Positions 1 to 5,463 of a DNA stretch of 9,617 nt are shown here, one piece after another (the first letter of the stretch is position 1; each line of letters starts with the position of its first letter). Source of the stretch: CAYLUN01 sp964386865 (GTDB taxonomy: Bacteria; Verrucomicrobiota; Kiritimatiellia; RFP12; UBA1067); the NCBI GenBank assembly GCA_964386865.1, contig CAYLUN010000154.1, positions 1 through 9,617 of the forward strand, given 5' to 3'. The notes beneath the pieces were generated by a model. It was not told where the DNA came from and made no database searches. It saw only the letters and a list, made by a program, of their open reading frames with translations. Both the position numbers and the translations under genes were made by a program.

Positions 1-664
1 GATCCTTGATGTCCGAAAACTCAAAGGACTTGAGGGTTGCGCTGGTCACCGCATCGGCCTTCATTCCCGCGAGGTTATCACGCTCCCAAACAGGCCCGTG
101 CTTGCGGAAGAAAGCGTAGCCGAACGCGCCGATCACCGGCAGCGACGTTAGGCTCATCAGCAGCTCGCGCCGGCCGCTGGAGGCGACCTGCCCGTCGCCG
201 CCCACCGCCGGCCGCCGGAGCAGCCGCCGAAACCAAGGGGCGAGGCACCCGCCCAGCCCGAAAGACGGCAGGAGCAGGACGGCCAGCAGCGCGGCGGCCT
301 CCACCGCGTTGCGGTCGATCCACAGGTAGTGCCCCTCCGCCGACGGCGCCAGGAAGGGCGGCTGCGCGACGTAGTAGAACGCCAGCAGCAGCACGCCGCA
401 GACCGCAGCCGGGCGGATCAGGACGCCGACGAGCAGCGCCAGCCCGATCAGCGTCAGCCCCCACATGTTGAGCAGGTCGCAGGCCCGCAGCAGCCCGGGC
501 GTCTCCGCGATGTGGTGGAACAGCGGCGCCGCGAACCACTGGCTCGTTTTCAGGTAGCCCATGGCCGACCAGCCGCCCGGCTGGACGAGCTTCCACACCC
601 CCTCGTACAGAAAGTGCCAGCCGACCAGCATCCGCAGAACCGTCATCACCAGCTTGCTCTTCAT
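1..664 (-). CDS. DoxX-like membrane protein with RR-containing C-terminal extension (partial, 3' end outside window)
   Basis: An open frame of 221 codons runs from an ATG at 664 to the left edge without a stop. The start is supported by AGGGGG on the minus strand five bases upstream. The N-terminal part looks like a DoxX-family inner-membrane protein: hydrophobic stretches lie near residues 5-22, 66-100 and 119-139, with the motif RMLVGWHFLYEG (11-22) typical of these proteins. A fourth hydrophobic stretch (168-186) directly follows an arginine pair (R165-R166, RRELLMSLTSLPVIGAFGYA) and resembles a twin-arginine signal, so the part after residue 190 may be a soluble domain moved across the membrane. 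From memory, similar long proteins in Bacteroidetes and PVC bacteria carry an aldo/keto reductase-like barrel after such a DoxX part; that domain would lie outside this window and is unverified. The gene lies 109 bp downstream of the oxidoreductase on the same strand, so they may be co-transcribed. The exact role of DoxX-like proteins of this type is unknown; a redox function is likely. Confidence 0.75.
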   Translation of the reverse strand, partial: MKSKLVMTVLRMLVGWHFLYEGVWKLVQPGGWSAMGYLKTSQWFAAPLFHHIAETPGLLRACDLLNMWGLTLIGLALLVGVLIRPAAVCGVLLLAFYYVAQPPFLAPSAEGHYLWIDRNAVEAAALLAVLLLPSFGLGGCLAPWFRRLLRRPAVGGDGQVASSGRRELLMSLTSLPVIGAFGYAFFRKHGPVWERDNLAGMKADAVTSATLKSFEFSDIKD

Positions 665-773
665 ACGTGCCCCCTCTCTCTACACAAGACATGCCTTAGT
701 CATTGGCCGTGCACGTCGCCCTCCGTATACCGGCGGCAAGGGTCGGACGTGTTGCCGTTCAGCACTCGCCGCG

Positions 774-1973
774 TCAAAGCGTGTACTGGGGAATCTTCAG
801 CGTCGCGCCGCCCTTCATGGCTGACTGGTGGGCGACGAGGCCCGCCACCGTGGTGTTGAGCGCGCAGGCCACATCCACGCAGGGCCTGCGCTTCAACAGG
901 ATCGCGGCAATGAAGTCGTCCGTCAGGTACCCGTGCGAGCCGCCGTGCCCGCCGGCCTGCATCGTGGGCGGCAGCGGCGGCTTCGCCTGCCCGACCTTCG
1001 ACACGTCGGCCTGGCCCGAATAGCGCTCCTCAAACGCGCCCTTCTGCCCGTAAACGCGCCCCTTCTCGCCGTGCGCGCCGGGCATGTCCCAGCTCACGGC
1101 CATGCGCGCCATGCCGCCCTCGCTCGTGCGGAAGAGCGCGACCTCCGTGGCAAAGGGATTCTTATAGCGGTTCTTGTCCGGCTGGAAGTCGGCCAGCAGG
1201 CTCGGCATCGCCAGGCACGAGACCTCGGTGAACGAGCCGCCCGTCACGCAGGTGTAGAAGGCGTTGGAGTGTGTCGGGTAGTACTGCGGCGGCAACCCCA
1301 CGCGCCAGTCTTTATACGAGCCGATGTGCTTGTCCATGTAGTGATAGTACTCGCCCTCGGCGTAGACCAGCTTGCCGAAGCCGCCCGCCCGGTAGATCTC
1401 GCGCATGGCATAGCACGACTCGCGGAAGGCGGAGGTCTCGTACAGCGCGTAGATCATGCCGGTCTTCTTCACAGTCGCAATCAGTTCGTCTGCCAATCCG
1501 AGCTGCTCTTCGCCGAAGACCGCCGGCACGGCCGAAGCCACATGCAGGCCGCGCTTCAGGCCCGTGATACAGAGCGCCGCGTGGCTCGGCGCGTCCGTGG
1601 CGATGAAGACCGCTTCGATTTCCTTATCCTTCTCGTACATCTCCTCGCACGAGGCGTAGGTCCGTTTCGCGCCCGTCACCTTCGCCAGCTCCGCGCACCG
1701 GTCTGGAAACAGGTCAGTCGCCGCCACGACCTCCACGTTCGGGTGGCCTTGGAAACCGAACTGGCCGCCGAACTGGCAGACGCCGTAGCCCGCGATGCCC
1801 ACCTTGACCTTGCGGTCGGACACCGGCTTCCAGACCGCGCCACTGACTTTTCCGGCATCCGTCTCATCGAACCCGGCGATGGTCTTATCCGCGGCCCGCG
1901 CGCCTGCGGCCGCAAGCATGACCCCCCCAGCGGCCTGCTTCACAAAATCACGCCTCGAGTAACTCTCTGCCAT
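774..1973 (-). CDS. Gfo/Idh/MocA family oxidoreductase with Tat signal
   Basis: This 399-residue protein belongs to the NAD(P)-dependent Gfo/Idh/MocA family, which acts on sugars and related polyols. Residues 1-27 form a twin-arginine signal (SRRDFVKQAAGG followed by an Ala-rich hydrophobic stretch), so export of the folded, cofactor-loaded protein is expected. The Rossmann part starts at about 56 with a glycine-rich loop (GIAGYG, 59-64) and an acidic residue ending the second strand (D87). The usual EKP motif, whose lysine is thought to be catalytic, reads AVP here (148-150). The C-terminal substrate domain has YPTHS (232-236) and GGHGGSHGYLTDDF (341-354), both typical of the exported subgroup that includes GH109-type glycosidase relatives. 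The start ATG has AGGAG on the minus strand six bases upstream. The DoxX-like gene lies downstream on the same strand. The substrate cannot be read from the sequence; a keto-sugar or glycoside is a guess. Confidence 0.9.
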   Translation of the reverse strand: MAESYSRRDFVKQAAGGVMLAAAGARAADKTIAGFDETDAGKVSGAVWKPVSDRKVKVGIAGYGVCQFGGQFGFQGHPNVEVVAATDLFPDRCAELAKVTGAKRTYASCEEMYEKDKEIEAVFIATDAPSHAALCITGLKRGLHVASAVPAVFGEEQLGLADELIATVKKTGMIYALYETSAFRESCYAMREIYRAGGFGKLVYAEGEYYHYMDKHIGSYKDWRVGLPPQYYPTHSNAFYTCVTGGSFTEVSCLAMPSLLADFQPDKNRYKNPFATEVALFRTSEGGMARMAVSWDMPGAHGEKGRVYGQKGAFEERYSGQADVSKVGQAKPPLPPTMQAGGHGGSHGYLTDDFIAAILLKRRPCVDVACALNTTVAGLVAHQSAMKGGATLKIPQYTL

Positions 1974-2033
1974 ATTGCGCTCCTCCCCGCTTGGGCACCT
2001 GCCGTTGCGTGTGTCCTAACAAGTTCTTAGCAC

Positions 2034-2039
2034 TATACT
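2034..2039 (-). promoter_or_regulatory. Possible -10 box for the oxidoreductase/DoxX operon
   Basis: The minus strand reads TATAGT here, five of six matches to the sigma-70 -10 consensus. It lies about 60 bases upstream of the oxidoreductase ATG and would give a leader of about 53 bases with a good AGGAG site. No convincing -35 box was found at 16-18 bases, so the call rests on the -10 box alone. The same hexamer occurs upstream of cytidylate kinase. Confidence 0.3.
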
Positions 2040-2090
2040 ACACAAATGCGCGCGTTCAGGCGAGGGGCAAGCGCAGGGATGCGATTCACC

Positions 2091-2119
2091 TTGCCTGTGC
2101 GTGGGCAGGATTACATGAT
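2091..2119 (+). promoter_or_regulatory. Weak sigma-70-like promoter ahead of the leader terminator
   Basis: TTGCCT (2091-2096) and CATGAT (2114-2119) each match four of six consensus bases and are 17 bases apart. A transcript would start near 2126 and run into the hairpins at 2136-2204 upstream of the phosphatase gene. The motif is weak and could be chance. It is listed because a plus-strand terminator in this spacer implies a plus-strand transcript entering it. Confidence 0.22.
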
Positions 2120-2135
2120 GTCATAAACTCAGTTC

Positions 2136-2151
2136 CCGTGTTCTTTCACGG
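2136..2151 (+). other. Small hairpin in the phosphatase leader
   Basis: CCGTG (2136-2140) and CACGG (2147-2151) form a perfect five-pair stem with the loop TTCTTT. It sits just upstream of the larger competing hairpins at 2154-2204 and would be part of the same leader RNA. It is short enough to arise by chance; the position is the only reason to list it. Confidence 0.35.
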
Positions 2152-2159
2152 CTCCGCCG

Positions 2160-2204
2160 CGCGGCGGTCTTGGATAAATCGCACCCAGGCCCGCCGCGTT
2201 TTTT
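2160..2204 (+). terminator. Rho-independent terminator in the phosphatase leader (possible attenuator)
   Basis: CGCGGCGG (2160-2167) pairs perfectly with CCGCCGCG (2191-2198). After one mismatch (T2168 with C2190) the stem goes on with CTTGG (2169-2173) against CCAGG (2185-2189), including one G-T pair, around an 11-base loop. A run of six T follows (2199-2204). This is a strong intrinsic terminator for plus-strand transcription. No plus-strand gene precedes it in the spacer; the next gene starts 78 bases downstream. Its left arm also completes a 14-bp palindrome, CCGCCGCGCGGCGG (2154-2167), so an alternative five-pair hairpin (2154-2158 with 2163-2167, loop GCGC) would compete with the terminator. 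This is the layout of an attenuator or riboswitch expression platform, but no known riboswitch was recognised. Confidence 0.7.
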
Positions 2205-2232
2205 GGGTTACACGGACTGCGAATCTGATAAA
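2203..2232 (+). promoter_or_regulatory. Possible promoter directly upstream of the phosphatase gene
   Basis: TTGGGT (2203-2208) and GATAAA (2227-2232), 18 bases apart, resemble -35 and -10 boxes, the latter with four of six matches. Transcription would start near 2239 and give a leader of about 43 bases with no terminator in it. If this is the true promoter, the upstream terminator would insulate the gene rather than attenuate it. The -35 box overlaps the end of the T-run of that terminator. Confidence 0.3.
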
Positions 2233-2268
2233 CTGAGCGCTTCATTTGAACCGGCTAAGCCGCCTAAT

Positions 2269-2275
2269 GGGGGAG
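2269..2275 (+). promoter_or_regulatory. Ribosome binding site that decides the phosphatase start
   Basis: GGGGGAG ends six bases before the ATG at 2282. The frame is open further upstream, with a TTG at 2246 and an ATG at 2267, but neither has a comparable purine-rich site. A start at 2282 also places a proper signal peptide at the very N-terminus. Confidence 0.7.
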
Positions 2276-2281
2276 TTTCTC

Positions 2282-4093
2282 ATGCGCTGTCCGTGCCTGT
2301 CCGTCCGTCTCGCAACTTTCGTCTGGTCGCTCACGTGCCTCGCGTCCGCCTGGGCCGCCGCAATCTCGACGCTGCCGCTCACGGGCGCGGCGAATGCCGC
2401 CTTCTCCGACGCCAAGGCGGAAGACCGCCAGGGCGGCTGGACCGATCAGGGCGGCAACGACCTGCACGTGATCAAGCCCGGCAAGGTGACCGCCGCGAAC
2501 GTGCCCTTCGAGATCCTCGACGAGGGCGCTACTGGCGGCAAGGCCTGCATCGTGCTGGGCGGCCCCACCCGGGCTTACCTGCCCACCCAGGCGACGCTCT
2601 CCGTGCCCGAGCTGAGCGGCAAGTGCCTCTACCTGCTTCACGCGGCCGCCTGGTGCCCGCCTGCGAAAGAGCAGAAGATGGCGGGCGCCCTGTTCATCGA
2701 CTACGCGGACGGCTCCTCGACCGAGATCCATGTGCGCGTCGGGCGCGACGTGGGCGACTGGGCCAGCCCCGAGAGCTTCAAGAACGCCGCCCGCGGCTGG
2801 ACCGCCTACAACGGAAACACCCAGGTCTCGCTCTTCGCTTCGCGTTTTCCGATCAAGAAGCCGCTGCCCATCAAAGCCGTCCGCTTCGAGTCCAGAGAGT
2901 CCACGTGGATGATCGTCGCCGCCAGCATTGGCGACGAAACGGAGCTGAAGCCGGTCAAGGCCGACCTGACGCTCGACAAGGTTTACGTCGCCCCGTCGCC
3001 GGCCGCGCCGCTGGCGTTGGCCGACGAGTCCGCCTCGCCGAAGAACGTCATCCTCGTCATCGGCGACGGCATGGGGCCGGGCGCGCTCCAGCTCACCTCC
3101 CTCTACCAGCACAAGGCCGAAGGCCGCCTGTTCCTCGAGCAGCTGCCTGTCGCCGCCTTCTGCACCACCCTGAACGTCGCGACGAGCGTCACCGACTCGG
3201 CCGCTGCCGCCACCGCCCTCGCCAGCGGCTACAAGACGGACAACGGCTCCATCGGGCTCACGCCGGACAACCGCCGCCTCACGCCGTTCACGGAGGTCGC
3301 GCACAAGGGCGGCCGCAGCGTGGGCCTCATCACCTCCGACGCGCTCACCGGCGCAACGCCCGCCGGCTTCTACGCGCACGTCGACACCCGCGGCTCCTAT
3401 CAGGGCGTCGCCGACGACGCGGCCGCCTGCGGCTACGAGGTCCTTATCGGCAACGCCAACGGCCGGCCGTGGTTCGTCCCCAAGGCGGAAGGCGGCCAGC
3501 GGGCCGACGCGCGGAATCTGCTGACCGAACTGGCTGCGTCCGGCTATGCGGTGTTCGAAGACCTCAAAGGCTTGGCCGACGCGCCGGCCGACAAGCGCGC
3601 GCTGGGCTTCATGGCCAAGGGCACGCTCGAATCCGAAGCCTGCCTCGGCCAGCTCACCGAAGCCGCGCTCGCACGCCTCTCCACGAACGACAAGGGGTTT
3701 TTCCTGATGGTCGAGTGCACCATCACCGACGGCGGCGGTCACGGCAACAAGCCCGAGCTGACGGTGCGAGGCACCCTGCAGGTAGACTGGGCCGTGAAAG
3801 CCGCGGTGGATTTCGCCCGGAAGCGGAGCGACACCCTCGTGCTGGTGACGGCCGATCATGAGACGGGCGGCCTGTCGAGCAGCCTCACCAACAACCCTCC
3901 CGGCAAGCTCGTCATCAGCTACACGACGACCAGCCACACCGGCGCTCCGGTTCGGCTCTACGCCTACGGCCCCGGAGCCCACCTGTTCAAGGGCAAGGTC
4001 GACAACACCGACGTCGCCAAGAACGTGGCCCGCCTGTGGAGCCTCGCCCTGCCGCCCCCGACAGCCGCCAGCAGCGCCCAGCAGAAGCCATGA
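2282..4093 (+). CDS. Secreted alkaline phosphatase with N-terminal beta-rich module
   Basis: This 603-residue protein hydrolyses phosphate monoesters (alkaline phosphatase superfamily) outside the cytoplasm. A signal peptide spans residues 1-27, ending ASAWAAA. Residues 40-220 form a separate module (GGWTDQGGNDL at 51-61) resembling galactose-binding-like beta domains found in PVC carbohydrate-active enzymes; it may bind glycan. The catalytic domain starts at about 255 with NVILVIGDGMG (D262, metal). The nucleophile is S306 in VTDSAAAATA. Spacing matches E. coli PhoA at E478, D483 and H487 (PhoA 322, 327, 331), D525-H526 in TADHETGG (369-370), H552 (412) and R370 in AHVDTR (R166). The PhoA D153 position, which orders the magnesium site, appears to be glycine (G357 in TGATPAGF). 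The start was chosen for its ribosome binding site and signal peptide. The stop overlaps the start of the AraC-type gene by 4 bp. The natural substrate is unknown. Confidence 0.93.
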   Translation: MRCPCLSVRLATFVWSLTCLASAWAAAISTLPLTGAANAAFSDAKAEDRQGGWTDQGGNDLHVIKPGKVTAANVPFEILDEGATGGKACIVLGGPTRAYLPTQATLSVPELSGKCLYLLHAAAWCPPAKEQKMAGALFIDYADGSSTEIHVRVGRDVGDWASPESFKNAARGWTAYNGNTQVSLFASRFPIKKPLPIKAVRFESRESTWMIVAASIGDETELKPVKADLTLDKVYVAPSPAAPLALADESASPKNVILVIGDGMGPGALQLTSLYQHKAEGRLFLEQLPVAAFCTTLNVATSVTDSAAAATALASGYKTDNGSIGLTPDNRRLTPFTEVAHKGGRSVGLITSDALTGATPAGFYAHVDTRGSYQGVADDAAACGYEVLIGNANGRPWFVPKAEGGQRADARNLLTELAASGYAVFEDLKGLADAPADKRALGFMAKGTLESEACLGQLTEAALARLSTNDKGFFLMVECTITDGGGHGNKPELTVRGTLQVDWAVKAAVDFARKRSDTLVLVTADHETGGLSSSLTNNPPGKLVISYTTTSHTGAPVRLYAYGPGAHLFKGKVDNTDVAKNVARLWSLALPPPTAASSAQQKP

Positions 4094-4521
4094 TGACGGC
4101 GCGGATAGAACACGAGGAGCTGGACGCCCGGCTGGCGCGCGTGACCGACTACATCCGCGCCACGCTGCACGCGCCGTCCGACTACCGCCAGCTGTCCCGG
4201 CTCGCAAACCTCTCCTATTGCCAGCTCTTCCGCTTGTTCAAAAGCCAGCTGGGCCTCTCTCCGCAGCGCTACATCGAGCAACAGCGCATCGAGGTCGCCA
4301 AGCGCCTGCTGGCCCTCAACCGGCTCAGCATCAAGGAGGTGGCCGCGCAGGTGGGCTTCGCAAACCAGCTCTATTTCTCGCGCCGCTTTCAAAAAGCCGC
4401 GGGCCTCTCGCCCTCCCAGTACCGCGCCAACACGCTGGCCGACCCCGAGCGGGCACTCCACCCCTATTCGTACATTATGGGCATCACAACGACCGCGTCG
4501 ACCTACGGCTCGTTCGCGTGA
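4090..4521 (+). CDS. Short AraC-type DNA-binding protein lacking a sensor domain
   Basis: This 143-residue protein is essentially only an AraC/XylS DNA-binding domain, about half the usual family length. The first helix-turn-helix lies at about 33-55 (LSRLANLSYCQLFRLFKSQL) and the second at 80-103 (SIKEVAAQVGFANQLYFSRR), followed by the family signature GLSPSQYR (105-112). The 15 N-terminal residues are too few to form an effector-binding domain, so a ligand would have to be sensed elsewhere or the protein acts constitutively. A GTG at 4036 in the same frame would add 18 residues, but the ATG at 4090 overlaps the phosphatase stop as ATGA, a classic translational-coupling arrangement, and is preferred. 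The likely role, by position, is control of the phosphatase operon or neighbouring glycan genes. It could be a remnant of a longer regulator, but the domain itself looks intact. Confidence 0.88.
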   Translation: MMTARIEHEELDARLARVTDYIRATLHAPSDYRQLSRLANLSYCQLFRLFKSQLGLSPQRYIEQQRIEVAKRLLALNRLSIKEVAAQVGFANQLYFSRRFQKAAGLSPSQYRANTLADPERALHPYSYIMGITTTASTYGSFA

Positions 4522-4535
4522 CCCCTGCCACCGCT

Positions 4536-4660
4536 CAGCAATTCTAATTATGACAAAACGCGCGCTGTGAGAAGGCCCTCACGGGCCCACGAATTCGCCC
4601 TCGTTTTACGCGCTTGTCGGGGCGCCGTGAGGCGCTTCTTGGTCAAAATTAGAATTGCTG
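4536..4660. repeat. 125-bp structured inverted-repeat element (REP-pair or MITE-like)
   Basis: The element begins with CAGCAATTCTAATT (4536-4549) and ends with its exact reverse complement (4647-4660). The match extends past one mismatch into TGAC/GTCA, giving 18 of 19 positions. Inside are two hairpins in opposite orientation: GGCCC-TCAC-GGGCC (4574-4587) and GCGCC-GTGA-GGCGC (4622-4635). Read from its own end, each is GAA plus a stem with a TCAC loop, and the four differing stem bases are compensatory pairs. A near-central CGAATTCG palindrome lies at 4590-4597. The element fills most of the spacer between the AraC-type stop and the cmk promoter. No transposase is encoded. It resembles a pair of REP units in inverted arrangement, or a non-autonomous element; it may also act as a terminator or processing site. 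No other copy is visible in this window. Confidence 0.72.
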
Positions 4661-4677
4661 GGAACCGCCTCTCCCGT

Positions 4678-4707
4678 CTGGCACGCCGCCGCTCGGTTTG
4701 CTATAGT
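4678..4707 (+). promoter_or_regulatory. Promoter of cytidylate kinase gene
   Basis: CTGGCA (4678-4683, four of six) and TATAGT (4702-4707, five of six) are separated by 18 bases. Transcription would start near 4714 and give a 22-base leader that contains AAAAGGAG upstream of the ATG at 4736. The promoter lies just after the inverted-repeat element, which suggests cmk is transcribed independently of the phosphatase pair. Confidence 0.5.
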
Positions 4708-4735
4708 TCGTCACAGCAAAAGGAGCGAACGAACC

Positions 4736-5413
4736 ATGAGCCGAGTCATCGCTATCGACGGGCCCTCCGGGGCCGGAAAATCCTCTGTCTCGAAACGCGT
4801 GGGGAAGCAGTTGCGTTTCCTGCACGTCGACTCCGGCGCGCTCTACCGCATCATGACGTGGCAGTGCCTGCTGCATAAGATCGATACCTCCAGCCCCGAC
4901 GCCGTGGCGGCCTTCGCCCCGACGGTCACCGTCGAGTGCGTGCCGCGCGACGGCGCGGTCGCCTACTTCGTCGGCGGCCAAGCGCCGGGCGATGCGATCC
5001 GCACGCCCGAGATTAACAAGCACGCCAGCCCCGTCGCCACGGTCAAGGCCGTGCGCGACCGCGTCACCGCGTGGCTGCGCGATATGACGCGCTTCGGCGA
5101 CCTGATCGTCGAGGGCCGCGATATCACGACCGCCGTTTTTCCCGAGTCACCGGCCCGCTTCTACCTCGTGGCCAGCGCCGAGGCGCGGGCCGAGCGCCGC
5201 CGCAAGGAAGAGTTCGAGAAGGGCATCGCCAACCAGTCCGCCGAGGAGGTCAAGCGCTCCCTGCTCGCCCGCGACGCCATCGACTCCACGCGCAAGCACG
5301 CGCCGCTGCGCAAGGCCGACGGGGCGCTGGAGATCGACAGCACGGATCTCACGCTCGACGAAGTGGTTCAGGCCGTCCTCGACGCCCTACCCGCCGACTG
5401 GAAGTGCGATTAG
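4736..5413 (+). CDS. cmk: Cytidylate kinase
   Basis: This 225-residue cytoplasmic enzyme phosphorylates CMP and dCMP with ATP, feeding CTP/dCTP synthesis and recycling CMP from RNA turnover and lipid synthesis. The length fits the bacterial family. Residues 9-16 form the Walker A loop (GPSGAGKS). VDSGALYR (31-38) is the conserved CMP-contacting segment, IRTPEINKHASPVA (88-101) corresponds to the family's IRT segment, and EGRDIT (126-131) is the nucleotide-binding motif. The lid region (about 151-190) contains RDAIDSTRKHAPL (179-191). The start was chosen because AGGAG lies ten bases upstream; the frame stays open further upstream through non-canonical starts. It stands as a probable single-gene unit, not next to rpsA or aroA as in many bacteria, with a promoter of its own. 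No defect is visible. Confidence 0.93.
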   Translation: MSRVIAIDGPSGAGKSSVSKRVGKQLRFLHVDSGALYRIMTWQCLLHKIDTSSPDAVAAFAPTVTVECVPRDGAVAYFVGGQAPGDAIRTPEINKHASPVATVKAVRDRVTAWLRDMTRFGDLIVEGRDITTAVFPESPARFYLVASAEARAERRRKEEFEKGIANQSAEEVKRSLLARDAIDSTRKHAPLRKADGALEIDSTDLTLDEVVQAVLDALPADWKCD

Positions 5414-5427
5414 AAATGCGGCGCGCC

Positions 5428-5457
5428 TTGACCCGCCGCCGCCGCTTGCGCTAACAT
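5428..5457 (+). promoter_or_regulatory. Promoter of heparinase-like gene, predicting a leaderless mRNA
   Basis: TTGACC (5428-5433, five of six) and TAACAT (5452-5457, four of six) are 18 bases apart. Standard spacing from the -10 box puts the transcript start at 5464, the A of the ATG. The purine run GGGAGG (5458-5463) touches the ATG with no spacer and would be a poor ribosome binding site. Both points suggest a leaderless message, though read-through from cmk, which ends 50 bases upstream, is also possible. Confidence 0.45.
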
Positions 5458-5463
5458 GGGAGG

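Noticed and set aside
665..773. Terminator or separate promoter between the oxidoreductase and the DoxX-like gene
   Set aside because: No stem with a T-run and no paired -35/-10 boxes were found on the minus strand; co-transcription is simpler.
828..2030. A 400-codon plus-strand frame opposite the oxidoreductase
   Set aside because: It is the antisense shadow of a gene with clear Tat and Gfo/Idh motifs; the product is Arg/His/Ala/Leu-rich with no domain.
2111..2127. ATGATGTCAT near-palindrome as an operator
   Set aside because: The arms are only four bases each and the symmetry does not extend further. It is too short to separate from chance without a binding-site model.
1991..2236. A short plus-strand frame (81 codons) in the divergent spacer
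   Set aside because: It has no ribosome binding site, no recognisable motif, and overlaps the terminator hairpin and promoter-like motifs.
2264..4207. A 647-codon open frame on the minus strand opposite the phosphatase and AraC-type genes
   Set aside because: It is antisense to two genes with clear family motifs, and long antisense frames are common in GC-rich DNA. The translation is low-complexity, rich in Gly, Ala, Arg and Val, with no recognisable domain.
4536..4660. Integron attC site as an explanation for the inverted-repeat element
   Set aside because: The outer ends lack the RYYYAAC and GTTRRRY core sites, and no integrase or cassette array is seen.
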